Assembly (NCBI GenBank): GCA_905236875.1
Contig: CAJOQT010000092.1
Coordinates: 1-39,805 of the forward strand
Source of the DNA: an uncultured Prevotella sp.
Lineage (GTDB): Bacteria; Bacteroidota; Bacteroidia; Bacteroidales; Bacteroidaceae
DNA length: 39,805 nucleotides
Direction of reading: 5' to 3'
Part shown: piece after piece, positions 1 through 7,052 of the stretch
Layout: each line of letters starts with the position of its first letter
Numbering within the stretch: the first letter of the stretch is position 1
Notes under the pieces: generated by a model
Database searches by the model: none
Told to the model about the DNA's origin: nothing
Seen by the model: only the letters and a program-made list of their open reading frames with translations
Program-made: the position numbers and the translations under genes

Positions 1-114
1 TAAAATAACTTGGAATAACAAAGAGCAATTAAGAACACTTAACACAATAAAAGCCCTCAAAATGAGATCTTTAGTAATAGTTTATCCGAATTGTTCTAAG
101 TTGTTGATAATCAG
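1..114. other. Window edge, AT-rich DNA downstream of mnmE
   Basis: This short AT-rich stretch follows the mnmE stop codon. No open frame, hairpin with a T-run, or tRNA-like fold is visible. A short inverted pair TTATC/GATAA flanks positions 84-110, too weak to name. The gene beyond the left edge is not visible. Confidence 0.4.
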
Positions 115-1590
115 TCACTTGCCCACGCAGAAGTGACTAAAGATATTTCCTAATACTTCGTTGGGAGTGATCTGACCACCTGTGATTTCGGCGAGCGTAT
201 CGAGGGTAAGGTGGAGGTCCTCGGCAAGTAAGTCGGGAGGCAATTGAGAATTGACAATTGGGAATTCTCGCGTCCCTTCGGTAGTAAGCGAGCAGAGTTC
301 GAGTGGAGAATTATTGGCTGAGCCCAAGCCTTCGAGCACATGCTGGAGGTGAGAATGGGCGCGGGTAAGAGCCTCGTAGTGACGGGCATTGCTGACAATG
401 ACGTCGTTTGCTTGTAGGGTAGGGATGTCGGCGGCCTGATAGATGGCGGCTTCGAGGGCATCAAGACCTTGTCCGTGCTTGGCGGAAATCTTTATAAGTG
501 ATAAGTGATAAGTGATAAGCGATAAGTGGGAAGTGGCAAGTGAAGAATTGGCTGAAGCCGGCTCGAGGTCAATTTTGTTTTGGATGACGAGTAGGGACTT
601 TCCTTCGCAACGCTGTTGCATGTCGCGGACTTCTGCCTCGGTAGGAGCTTCGTCGATGAGCCAAAGGACAATACGGGCCTTGTCGATGGCTGCGTAAGTG
701 CGACTGATGCCTATCTGCTCTACGGTGTCTGTGGTTTGTCGGATGCCTGCTGTATCGATAAAACGAAAGGTAACTCCCTTGATGTCGATAGTGTCTTCAA
801 TGGTGTCGCGAGTAGTGCCATGAATGTCTGAAACAATGGCGCGGTCGTCTTTCAGGAGGGCATTGAGAAGAGTAGATTTGCCGACGTTGGTCTTCCCAAC
901 GATGGCAACGGGGATGCCTTGCTTGAGGGCCTGGCCAGTCTCAAAGGAGCGGGCAAGGCGGGTGATGCGGGCATCTGTCTTTTGGGCGAGAGCGAGGAGC
1001 TCTGAGCGGTCGGCAAATTCGAGGTCTTCGTGGTCGGAGAAGTCAAGTTCAAGTTCCAGAAGAGAGGTGAGTTTCAGGAGTTGGTCGCGGAGTCTGGCAA
1101 GCTCGGAGGAGAAGTGACCGCGTAGCTGGCTCATGGCGATATCGTGTGTGGATTTGTTTGATGAAGCAATCAAATCTGCCACAGCTTCTGCCTGTGAGAG
1201 ATCCATTTTCCCATTGAGGTAGGCACGCATGGTGAATTCTCCGGGATTGGCCATTCGGCAGCCGTTCTGAATCAACAACTCCAACACCTTATTTAATATA
1301 TAGCGCGAACCGTGACAGGAAATCTCCACAGCGTCTTCGCCCGTGTAGGAGTGGGGGGCACGGAAGATGGAAACGAGGGCCTCGTCGATGACTTCTTGAC
1401 CCGCTGGAGAACCAACGGACATGGGGGTTGTAAGGCGGGTGTAGTGGACGGTGTTGGCTACAGCGGCGACGCAGCACAGCGGACTGAGGGCGGCGACAGC
1501 ATCGAAGGCCTGAGGGCCGCTGACGCGAATGATTCCGAGGGCGCCACCAGGAGCTGTGGCAAGGGCGCATATAGTATCGTTCCCGTTCAT
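115..1590 (-). CDS. mnmE: tRNA uridine-5-carboxymethylaminomethyl modification GTPase MnmE
   Basis: MnmE, with MnmG, makes the 5-carboxymethylaminomethyl group on the wobble uridine of some tRNAs. The start is taken at 1590 because the protein then begins MNGNDTICALATAPGG, the usual MnmE N terminus; a longer frame to 1662 would run into the preceding gene. The 491-residue product has the N-terminal folate-binding domain, then G1 GKTNVGKS (about residue 232), G2 TTRD (259), G3 DTAG (279), G4 NKID (338) and G5 SAK (369). It ends with the CxGK box (CVGK) carrying the catalytic cysteine. It is about 30 residues longer than the family norm of about 460. The excess lies in two low-complexity stretches, between G4 and G5 and near residues 442-450, both encoded by 7-bp tandem repeats. 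It is the last gene of a four-gene minus-strand operon. Confidence 0.97.
   Translation of the reverse strand: MNGNDTICALATAPGGALGIIRVSGPQAFDAVAALSPLCCVAAVANTVHYTRLTTPMSVGSPAGQEVIDEALVSIFRAPHSYTGEDAVEISCHGSRYILNKVLELLIQNGCRMANPGEFTMRAYLNGKMDLSQAEAVADLIASSNKSTHDIAMSQLRGHFSSELARLRDQLLKLTSLLELELDFSDHEDLEFADRSELLALAQKTDARITRLARSFETGQALKQGIPVAIVGKTNVGKSTLLNALLKDDRAIVSDIHGTTRDTIEDTIDIKGVTFRFIDTAGIRQTTDTVEQIGISRTYAAIDKARIVLWLIDEAPTEAEVRDMQQRCEGKSLLVIQNKIDLEPASANSSLATSHLSLITYHLSLIKISAKHGQGLDALEAAIYQAADIPTLQANDVIVSNARHYEALTRAHSHLQHVLEGLGSANNSPLELCSLTTEGTREFPIVNSQLPPDLLAEDLHLTLDTLAEITGGQITPNEVLGNIFSHFCVGK
241..268. repeat. Degenerate 7-bp tandem repeat inside mnmE (about 4 units)
   Basis: Four consecutive heptamers read CAATTGA, GAATTGA, CAATTGG, GAATTCT. 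They encode the peptide EFPIVNSQL in the C-terminal helical domain of MnmE, where the family has no conserved motif. The reading frame stays open through the array. Confidence 0.75.
494..542. repeat. 7-bp tandem repeat inside mnmE (7 units, unit ATAAGTG)
   Basis: Seven consecutive heptamers: three perfect ATAAGTG, then ATAAGCG, ATAAGTG, GGAAGTG and GCAAGTG. On the coding strand they give the serine/leucine/histidine-rich stretch of MnmE residues about 350-366, between the G4 NKID and G5 SAK motifs. Because 7 is not a multiple of 3, gain or loss of one unit would shift the mnmE frame. Confidence 0.9.
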
Positions 1591-1741
1591 TTCTTTTTTG
1601 TCCAGGTATTGGCGATAATTATGAAGACAAATGTGACGACAATGAATAAGAATAGCCTGCAATCAATTTATCGCCCTTGCCCATCAGGAAAACGACGGCA
1701 AGGACGATAAAAAGTATTGCAAATATAATACTGGGAATCAT
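1587..1741 (-). pseudogene. Remnant of a DUF3784 small membrane protein gene (internal deletion and frameshift)
   Basis: An ATG at 1741 overlaps the stop of the upstream phosphorylase gene as ATGA. It opens a 40-codon frame ending at TAA 1619-1621. The product starts with a transmembrane helix followed by GKGDKLIAGY, the N-terminal signature I know from DUF3784 proteins (usually about 100 residues). After that motif the reading frame loses sense. In the -1 frame a second hydrophobic helix ending IIIANTWTKKK runs to a TGA that overlaps the mnmE ATG, again as ATGA. The simplest reading is a two-ended DUF3784 gene that lost its middle (about 45-50 codons) and its frame. I see no slippery heptamer that would support programmed frameshifting. 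The family assignment is from memory of the motif. Confidence 0.7.
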
Positions 1742-2610
1742 ATTCTCTCTAGTACCTTTTCGATGAGAGTGTCGATGGAGTTCTTGTACTCGGTATTCAT
1801 CTTCTGGGCATAACGGTTGGCGATGACCATGCAGCAGGTCATGGCACGGTGCCCCAGCAGTGAGGCGAGTCCAGCAAGGGCGCTTGACTCCATCTCGAAG
1901 TTACAAATCTTCAGACCGTCATACTCGAACGACTCAATCTTCTCGTTCTGCTTAGGGTCGGCAACGGCTGCACGAAGCACTCGTCCTTGAGGACCATAGA
2001 ATCCACCGCATGCTACAGTGTATCCCTTGACCATATCGTCGCCAGCCACCTGGTTGATGAGGTCTTGATCGGCTACTGCCACATAGGGAGCACCCTTGAT
2101 GGGATCCCACTGCATGTGTTCGCAGAAGGCTTTTTCCATCTCCAAGTCGCAGACGTTGTTACGCCCTGCATAGTAGTTGAGCAGGCCGTCGAAGCCGATG
2201 CTCTTGACGCTGGCGATGAAGGCACCAGTAGGGGTGTAGGGCTGCAAGCCGCCGCAGGTTCCGATGCGCACCATTGTCAGCGTGTGGTGCTCGTCGTATT
2301 CCTCGCGTGTCTCATAGTTGATGTTAGCCAGTGTGTCGAGTTCGTTAGCAACGATGTCGATGTTGTCGCAGCCGATACCGTGGCTTTGGCAGGTAATGCG
2401 TTTGCCTTTGTATGTGCCAGTGATGGTATGGAACTCTCGGCTGCTCACTTCACATTCGCGGGTGTCGAAGTGGTCGGCAACGGTGTTAACTCGTGCAGGG
2501 TCGCCCACAAGCACAATCTTGTCTGCCATCTGTTCTGGCTTCAGGTGGAGGTGAAAACATGAGCCGTCCTTGTTGATAATCAACTCTGACTCAGGAAAAA
2601 TCTTTTTCAT
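1738..2610 (-). CDS. Nucleoside phosphorylase (PNP/UDP family)
   Basis: The 290-residue protein belongs to the PNP_UDP_1 family, which splits nucleosides with phosphate into a base and ribose-1-phosphate for salvage in the cytoplasm. Visible family marks are VLVGDPARV (about residues 35-43, phosphate-binding GDPxR), the GTCGG loop near residue 118 and the FEMESSALAGLA segment (about 240) that binds the ribose hydroxyls. These best match uridine phosphorylase-like members, but substrate cannot be fixed by eye. The gene begins 13 bp after the PD40 gene and its stop overlaps the ATG of the DUF3784 remnant, so it was translationally coupled to it. Together they lead into mnmE. Confidence 0.9.
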   Translation of the reverse strand: MKKIFPESELIINKDGSCFHLHLKPEQMADKIVLVGDPARVNTVADHFDTRECEVSSREFHTITGTYKGKRITCQSHGIGCDNIDIVANELDTLANINYETREEYDEHHTLTMVRIGTCGGLQPYTPTGAFIASVKSIGFDGLLNYYAGRNNVCDLEMEKAFCEHMQWDPIKGAPYVAVADQDLINQVAGDDMVKGYTVACGGFYGPQGRVLRAAVADPKQNEKIESFEYDGLKICNFEMESSALAGLASLLGHRAMTCCMVIANRYAQKMNTEYKNSIDTLIEKVLERI

Positions 2611-2623
2611 AGGCTTTGTTGTT

Positions 2624-3736
2624 TTACTGATTTATTAACTGGTTTTCTGAATATCTGATAGCTTTCTCCAACTGTTGGATGTCTTGTCGCAACTGTTCTT
2701 CCATTTTTTCGTTCTCGCGGATCTGACGGTCCAGCAGTTCTTTTCTTTCTACCGATGCACCACTATAACTGTTGCGCATCTCGCTAAGCGACTGTTTCAG
2801 TTGCGTAAGTTGGTCCTGCATACTGAGCCACTGGCGGTAACGGTCGGCATTCTCAGCCGAACGGAATTCTTTGGCATCGTGATAGACGTTTCTGTCGTTG
2901 ACAACAAAAGGCGTTGGAGCTGAAGTGATTGAGACTGGTGAGGGCAGAACATTGTTGAGCCGCTGCAGTGCCTCTCTACGTTCGTTTCCATCGCCCCATG
3001 TGTCGGCAATGCGGTGAATAACTGACAGGCGTTCCAGCTCTTCCGTCGAACGGTCGTTATAGGTTTGACGAGTCTCGGTAGGTATGAAGCGATAGATGCA
3101 GACATATCCGTCGGGCTGTCTTCTGGTAGTGGCGAAGTAGCCAATGTTGTTGCCTTCATCAATGACGAAAAGTAAATCGTCGCCAGTTGAGTTGAAAGGC
3201 ATTCCAATGTTCTCCGGCTTCAGGAAAGAGTGCGTTTCCGAGTTATAGCGTGTCACAAAGATGTCATAACCTCCGATACTCTCACTTCCCTTAGCAGAGA
3301 AATAGAGCGTCATTCCGTCGTTCATGAGGAAGGGACAGTCGAGCGAGTCGATGACACCTGGCTGGTAAAATCCGCTCAGTTCCTCTTCGTCAACGAACTG
3401 GCCGCCAATCAGCTGACTGGTATAGAGTCTGTTGTTCTTGGCATAGATCTTACGAGTGCCTATCTCGTTCTGATAGCTGAACCCGTTTTGTTGCCACTTG
3501 ACGGTTCCTGCCTGTGGGGTCAACGAGAACTTGTTGAGCATCTCGTCGCGTATTACCAACATGCTGTCGATGAAAACAACACGCTGTGTATTCTGCGTCA
3601 TGCGTTCAAGACGCGGGTCAACGGGTGTTTCTATAACGACGGTTTTTTTGGTTGCAGGTTTCTTCTTCTGTGCAAACGAGACGAAGGGCATGCAAAGGAG
3701 CAAGTACAATATAGTGTAACGATTCAGTATTTTCAT
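2624..3736 (-). CDS. Secreted PD40 (TolB-like beta-propeller) protein with C-terminal coiled coil
   Basis: The start at 3736 (MKILNRYTIL) gives a clear signal peptide ending VSFAQ; an upstream ATG at 3760 is rejected because it lies in the promoter -7 element. The mature 370-residue protein has TolB/PD40-type blades in its middle, for example DGMTLYFSAKG and GGYDIF followed by a second blade with DDLLFV and GYFATTRR. In Bacteroidetes such blades often occur in periplasmic or outer-membrane-associated proteins. The last about 70 residues are a charged helix with coiled-coil character (ENEKMEEQLRQDIQQLEKAI). No OmpA domain is present, unlike many longer relatives. It is the first gene of the operon that ends with mnmE. 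Function is unknown. Confidence 0.75.
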   Translation of the reverse strand: MKILNRYTILYLLLCMPFVSFAQKKKPATKKTVVIETPVDPRLERMTQNTQRVVFIDSMLVIRDEMLNKFSLTPQAGTVKWQQNGFSYQNEIGTRKIYAKNNRLYTSQLIGGQFVDEEELSGFYQPGVIDSLDCPFLMNDGMTLYFSAKGSESIGGYDIFVTRYNSETHSFLKPENIGMPFNSTGDDLLFVIDEGNNIGYFATTRRQPDGYVCIYRFIPTETRQTYNDRSTEELERLSVIHRIADTWGDGNERREALQRLNNVLPSPVSITSAPTPFVVNDRNVYHDAKEFRSAENADRYRQWLSMQDQLTQLKQSLSEMRNSYSGASVERKELLDRQIRENEKMEEQLRQDIQQLEKAIRYSENQLINQ

Positions 3737-3757
3737 CTTTTCATTGAATTTAGAAAG

Positions 3758-3765
3758 CAAAGATA
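3758..3765 (-). promoter_or_regulatory. Bacteroidetes -7 element (TATCTTTG) for the PD40-phosphorylase-mnmE operon
   Basis: TATCTTTG on the minus strand matches the TAnnTTTG consensus and lies 21 bp before the PD40 start. The position expected for the -33 element, about 19 bp further upstream, falls inside the heptamer array at 3778-3805. Confidence 0.7.
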
Positions 3766-3777
3766 CAACTTTTCATC

Positions 3778-3805
3778 GAGAGTTGAGTGCAGAGTGGTGA
3801 GAATT
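3778..3805. repeat. Degenerate 7-bp tandem repeat upstream of the mnmE operon promoter
   Basis: Four heptamers, GAGAGTT, GAGTGCA, GAGTGGT, GAGAATT, fill most of the gap between the ttcA-like gene's stop and the operon promoter. They are imperfect but keep a 7-bp phase (GAG at each unit start). Confidence 0.6.
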
Positions 3806-3813
3806 AAAGATAT

Positions 3814-4545
3814 TTAATATTCTACGAGCTTGTCGGCACGTTCGAGTGCATGCCAGATGGAGTAGCGTGCTTCTTCGTTGAGTGACTGCATCTGGCGGAA
3901 GATTTCCTGAATGGCAGTGCGGTTAGTGTCGTGTTCGTAGGGGCATTGCTTGAGTTGTTTCCTGTACCCCTGCTGCTGGGCGTAGGCCAGAATGTCGGCT
4001 TCCTGGCAGAGGCATAGCGGTCGTATGACGGTGAGTGGCATCTTACGCATTTTCAGTTTGACGGGCATCGTGGAAAAGTGGCCCTGAAAGGTAAGGTTCA
4101 TCAGGGCAGTATAGATGATGTCGTCCTGATGATGGCCGAGTGCTATCTTGCTGCATCCCAACTGCTGGGCAAGGTTGAAGAGCTGTTTGCGGCGCTGCCA
4201 GGAACAGAGAAAGCAAGGAGGTTTACTTTTAAGTGAAGAGTGAAGGGCGAAGAGTGAAGAATCGAAGCTGGTGGTGATGATATGGAGCGGAACGGCGAGG
4301 CGGTCGCAGAACGACTGAAGGTAGGAGGTGTCAGTTTCGTAATGGATGTTTTCCATACGGATGTGAAGGGCAGAGACGGTGAAGTGGGGGACGTGGATTT
4401 TAGACCGGCGGGCCAGGAGTTCGAGCAGGCACAGTGAGTCCTTACCACCAGACAGGCCAACGAGGATATGGTCGTCCTCGTCAATGAGCCGGTATTGTCC
4501 CAGCGCCTTGTTAAAGGTCTTCCAAATCCGTTCGTCGAGCGTCAT
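3814..4545 (-). CDS. TtcA-type PP-loop ATPase, tRNA 2-thiocytidine biosynthesis
   Basis: The 243-residue protein has the PP-loop SGGKDS (about residues 31-36) that adenylates tRNA, and a CFLC motif (about 105-108) followed by SWQRRK, as in the TtcA/TtuA group that bind an iron-sulfur cluster. GHHQDD at about 130 and the RPLCLC segment (about 167-172), carrying a CxC pair, also fit. TtcA thiolates cytidine 32 of tRNA. Just before the first CxxC pair is the stretch SSLFALHSSL, encoded by a 7-bp tandem repeat. The gene follows DUF486 by 22 bp as the last gene of the tlpA operon. TilS is less likely because TilS lacks the CxxC pair and is longer. The exact substrate is inferred. Confidence 0.85.
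   Translation of the reverse strand: MTLDERIWKTFNKALGQYRLIDEDDHILVGLSGGKDSLCLLELLARRSKIHVPHFTVSALHIRMENIHYETDTSYLQSFCDRLAVPLHIITTSFDSSLFALHSSLKSKPPCFLCSWQRRKQLFNLAQQLGCSKIALGHHQDDIIYTALMNLTFQGHFSTMPVKLKMRKMPLTVIRPLCLCQEADILAYAQQQGYRKQLKQCPYEHDTNRTAIQEIFRQMQSLNEEARYSIWHALERADKLVEY
4233..4260. repeat. 7-bp tandem repeat inside the ttcA-like gene (4 units, unit GTGAAGA)
   Basis: Four heptamers: GTGAAGA, GTGAAGG, GCGAAGA, GTGAAGA. They encode a serine/leucine-rich stretch just upstream of the CFLC cluster-binding motif. As in mnmE, a one-unit change would break the frame. Confidence 0.85.
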
Positions 4546-4567
4546 AAAGGTGTCACTTTTTTCTGTT

Positions 4568-4936
4568 TTACTTCATGAAGACCAGATAGACGGCGCAGAT
4601 GATGAGCAGGAATGCTAATATATGGTTCCAGTGCAAATGGGTGCCTTGAAACATGATGTTGGCAATGATGCAGAAGACAGCCAGCGAGATACACTCCTGA
4701 ATGACCTTCAGCTGTATCAGGTTAAAAGGCCCGCCATTCTCGATGAATCCCATGCGATTGGCAGGAACCTGACAGCAGTACTCGAAGAAGGCAATGAACC
4801 ACGAGAAGGCAATAACGCCAATTAGTGGCCAGTTGCTGGATACTCCATTCTCCTGGAGTTTGAGATGTCCATACCAGGCAAGTGTCATGAATACATTGCT
4901 GAGTATGAGCAGGATGATGGTATAAAGTCCGTTCAT
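4568..4936 (-). CDS. DUF486 (DMT-like) small integral membrane protein
   Basis: The 122-residue protein has four predicted transmembrane helices and short loops. It matches the DUF486 family, seen in features such as AWYGHLK in the first loop, SWFIAFFEYCCQVPANRMG in the middle and the QLKVIQE segment before the third helix. DUF486 is related to small drug/metabolite transporters, but no substrate is known. It starts 4 bp after the TlpA-like gene's stop and precedes the ttcA-like gene by 22 bp, so the three are cotranscribed. Confidence 0.85.
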   Translation of the reverse strand: MNGLYTIILLILSNVFMTLAWYGHLKLQENGVSSNWPLIGVIAFSWFIAFFEYCCQVPANRMGFIENGGPFNLIQLKVIQECISLAVFCIIANIMFQGTHLHWNHILAFLLIICAVYLVFMK

Positions 4937-4940
4937 AGTT

Positions 4941-6044
4941 CTATTCTCCGTAAATCTCTTTTAGTTTCTCTCCCAATGCAGCACCACGCAGGTCGCGTGC
5001 AACAATCTTACCTTCCGGATCAACCAGGAAACTGGCGGGGATGGATTTGATGTGATAGGTCTCTGATGCGATGGTTTTCCAGCCTTTGAGGTCGGAGAGA
5101 TGAATCCAGGGCATCCTCAGGTCGCTGATGGCGTTGACCCAAGCCTGTTTTTTGTTGTCGAAGGACAAGCCGACAACGTTGAAGCCCTTGGCGTGATACT
5201 TCTCGTAGGCAGCCACCACATTCGGCATTTCGGCTCGGCAGGGGCCACACCACGATGCCCAGAAATCGATGAGCACCCATTGCCCCTTGCCAACGTATTC
5301 GCTCAGTTTATGCATGTAGCCGTCAATGTCAGGCTCTTCCAAGTCGATGAAGGACTTGCCTATCAGGGCATTCTTGGCTTCCTCAATAGCCCGTTCCTGT
5401 GCTTTGTAGGCATCGTAGCTTTTCTTGTACTGAACGGCGTATGGATGTTGGTTATAGGCATACTTGGCATCGAAGACGTCTGGCAACAATGACTCTTCCA
5501 ATTCTGGCGCGAGGTTGATGAAGGCAGCTGGTAAGATATTGTCGCGATTCTCTTCAAAGAGTTTTTTTCTGACAGCCATGATGTTCACCATGATCTCCAT
5601 CGCCTTTTGGCGCAAACTGGCAATGTTCGCCTCTTTTTCTTCTGAACTCATGGCTTCAAACTCTTCATCCAGCCTGATTAGTGGCTCGTTGGCCTTTTGT
5701 AGTTCCTGGGTGTATTGGTCCAGTCGCTTGTTCAGGTCAGACCCGTCGAGTGTGTGTTGTCCGAGGTCAACGGTCAACGGTTGGCCGTCGTTGAAGAAGA
5801 ATGTCTGATGGTTGTCATTGTTGCGTTTGATGGCGAGCAACGCATCTTTCTCGGCAGAACCCTTCAGATTGAACTTTCCGTTATTGACGGTTGTGTTGAC
5901 CAGCGTGTCTTTCGACAGCAGGTCGATGATGCAGACGGTCCTTGAGTCCTGTGGTGCAGAACCTTTTACCTTAAACTGAACTTGTTGGGCTGCAGCTGAC
6001 AAGGTGATGAACAACAATGCAGCAAGTGATGACAGATACTTCAT
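4941..6044 (-). CDS. Periplasmic TlpA-family thioredoxin with N-terminal DUF4369 domain
   Basis: The start at 6044 gives the signal peptide MKYLSSLAALLFITLSAAAQ; longer frames cross the promoter. The 367-residue protein has an N-terminal beta-rich DUF4369-type domain, a helical middle (about 125-220) and a C-terminal thioredoxin fold with the active site WASWCGPC (about residue 265). Residues GFNVVGLSFD and a cis-proline IPASFLVD fit TlpA/ResA reductases. Such proteins reduce disulfides in the Bacteroidetes periplasm; the partner here is unknown. It is the first gene of an operon with DUF486 and the ttcA-like gene. Confidence 0.9.
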   Translation of the reverse strand: MKYLSSLAALLFITLSAAAQQVQFKVKGSAPQDSRTVCIIDLLSKDTLVNTTVNNGKFNLKGSAEKDALLAIKRNNDNHQTFFFNDGQPLTVDLGQHTLDGSDLNKRLDQYTQELQKANEPLIRLDEEFEAMSSEEKEANIASLRQKAMEIMVNIMAVRKKLFEENRDNILPAAFINLAPELEESLLPDVFDAKYAYNQHPYAVQYKKSYDAYKAQERAIEEAKNALIGKSFIDLEEPDIDGYMHKLSEYVGKGQWVLIDFWASWCGPCRAEMPNVVAAYEKYHAKGFNVVGLSFDNKKQAWVNAISDLRMPWIHLSDLKGWKTIASETYHIKSIPASFLVDPEGKIVARDLRGAALGEKLKEIYGE

Positions 6045-6062
6045 GTTCTTGAAAATTTTGTG

Positions 6063-6070
6063 CAAAGGTA
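6063..6070 (-). promoter_or_regulatory. -7 element (TACCTTTG) for the tlpA-like operon
   Basis: TACCTTTG on the minus strand, 18 bp before the TlpA-like start. It is divergent from the element at 6114-6121. Confidence 0.7.
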
Positions 6071-6113
6071 CAAAATAAATTCTTTTTCTTCTTTCATTTT
6101 TTTGATTTTTCAT

Positions 6114-6121
6114 TACCTTTG
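6114..6121 (+). promoter_or_regulatory. -7 element (TACCTTTG) for the solute-binding lipoprotein gene
   Basis: TACCTTTG ends only 8 bp before the ATG at 6130. Since transcription in this group starts a few bases past this element, the leader should be nearly absent. Confidence 0.7.
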
Positions 6122-6129
6122 CAGTCGAA

Positions 6130-7050
6130 ATGAAGAAACTGTTATATTTTGTCATTGCCCTTATGCTGGTAGGCTGCGGCCAGTCGTACGAGGAAACCAA
6201 GCGTTTGAATCGTGCCGAGCGTATCCGTTTGGCCAAGGAAGACTCTTCCGCCCTAAAGATTGCCGTGCTTCCTACACTCGACTGCCTGCCACTCTATGTT
6301 GCGAAGGAGTTAAGCCTGTTTGATACTACTGTAGTTGACGTCCGTCTCAAACCGTTTACGGCACAGATGGACTGCGATACGGCTATGATGGGTGTCTGTG
6401 CTGAGGGAGCCGTTACCGACTTGGTACGTGCTCAGCGTCTGGTATCAAAGGGTGCCAAGATGCAATATGTGGCTCAGACGGGTGCCTACTGGCTCTTGTT
6501 CTCGAACCGTAATGCACGCATACGCCAGTTAAAACATCTGGAGGACAAGATGGTGGCGATGACACGCTACTCTGTGACAGACATGCTGACGGACAAAGCC
6601 GTTGACAGCGCGAAAGTCAAGACCGAGTTTGTCTTTCGTATTCAGGTGAACGACGTACATGTGCGTTTGCAGATGTTACAGAACAACATGATGGATGCAT
6701 TGTGGCTGACAGAGCCGCAGGCCACTGAAGCCCGTCTGGCCAAGAATCCTGTACTGTTAGACTCACGGAAGTTGAAAATGAACTATGGTGTGATAGCCTT
6801 CAATGCCAAGAAAATGAGGAGATACGAACGTAAGCAACAGCTGGCAGCTTTCGTCAAGGGCTATGATGCCGCATGCGACTCCATTAACAAGTATGGTATC
6901 AGTCATTATCGTGATTTGATAGCCCGTTATTGTAACGTGAAGGCATCGCTGGTCGATTCGCTGCCTAAAAATATACGCTTTGAACATGCTCGAGGACCTT
7001 TGCAGTCGGATATAGAGCATGTGGATGCCTGGTTGAAGACTTCGAAATAG
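6130..7050 (+). CDS. Lipoprotein resembling ABC-transporter solute-binding proteins (NMT1/SsuA-like)
   Basis: The 306-residue protein begins with a short lipoprotein signal, LMLVGC, with the lipidated cysteine at residue 16. Acidic residues follow soon after (CGQSYEE), which in Bacteroidetes can favour surface exposure. The mature part resembles periplasmic binding proteins of the NMT1/SsuA type: IAVLPTLDCLPLYVAKELSLF near the start of the domain, then DTAMMGVCAEGAV, and later ALWLTEPQATEA. No permease or ATPase gene is adjacent, so the ligand and the transporter are unknown. Only 2 bp separate it from the TPR gene, so the two are almost certainly an operon. Confidence 0.75.
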   Translation: MKKLLYFVIALMLVGCGQSYEETKRLNRAERIRLAKEDSSALKIAVLPTLDCLPLYVAKELSLFDTTVVDVRLKPFTAQMDCDTAMMGVCAEGAVTDLVRAQRLVSKGAKMQYVAQTGAYWLLFSNRNARIRQLKHLEDKMVAMTRYSVTDMLTDKAVDSAKVKTEFVFRIQVNDVHVRLQMLQNNMMDALWLTEPQATEARLAKNPVLLDSRKLKMNYGVIAFNAKKMRRYERKQQLAAFVKGYDAACDSINKYGISHYRDLIARYCNVKASLVDSLPKNIRFEHARGPLQSDIEHVDAWLKTSK

Positions 7051-7052
7051 TT

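Noticed and set aside
60..114. Integrase attachment site next to mnmE
   Set aside because: The TTATC/GATAA pair and the TTGTTGATAA string loosely recall recombination core sites, but there is no integrase, no direct repeat partner in the window and no tRNA gene.
494..542. CRISPR-like array
   Set aside because: The units are only 7 bp, there are no spacers, and the array is in frame inside mnmE.
1619..1741. Programmed -1 frameshift joining the two DUF3784 halves
   Set aside because: No slippery heptamer of the X-XXY-YYZ type and no downstream hairpin are seen, and the joined product (about 51 residues) would lack half of the family domain. A deletion pseudogene is simpler.
1987..2562. 191-codon open frame antisense to the nucleoside phosphorylase
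   Set aside because: Covered by the phosphorylase, with no signal of its own; an antisense shadow.
6045..6236. 64-residue N-terminal extension of the TlpA-like protein
   Set aside because: The extension crosses two divergent promoter elements and would hide the signal peptide; the start at 6044 is preferred.
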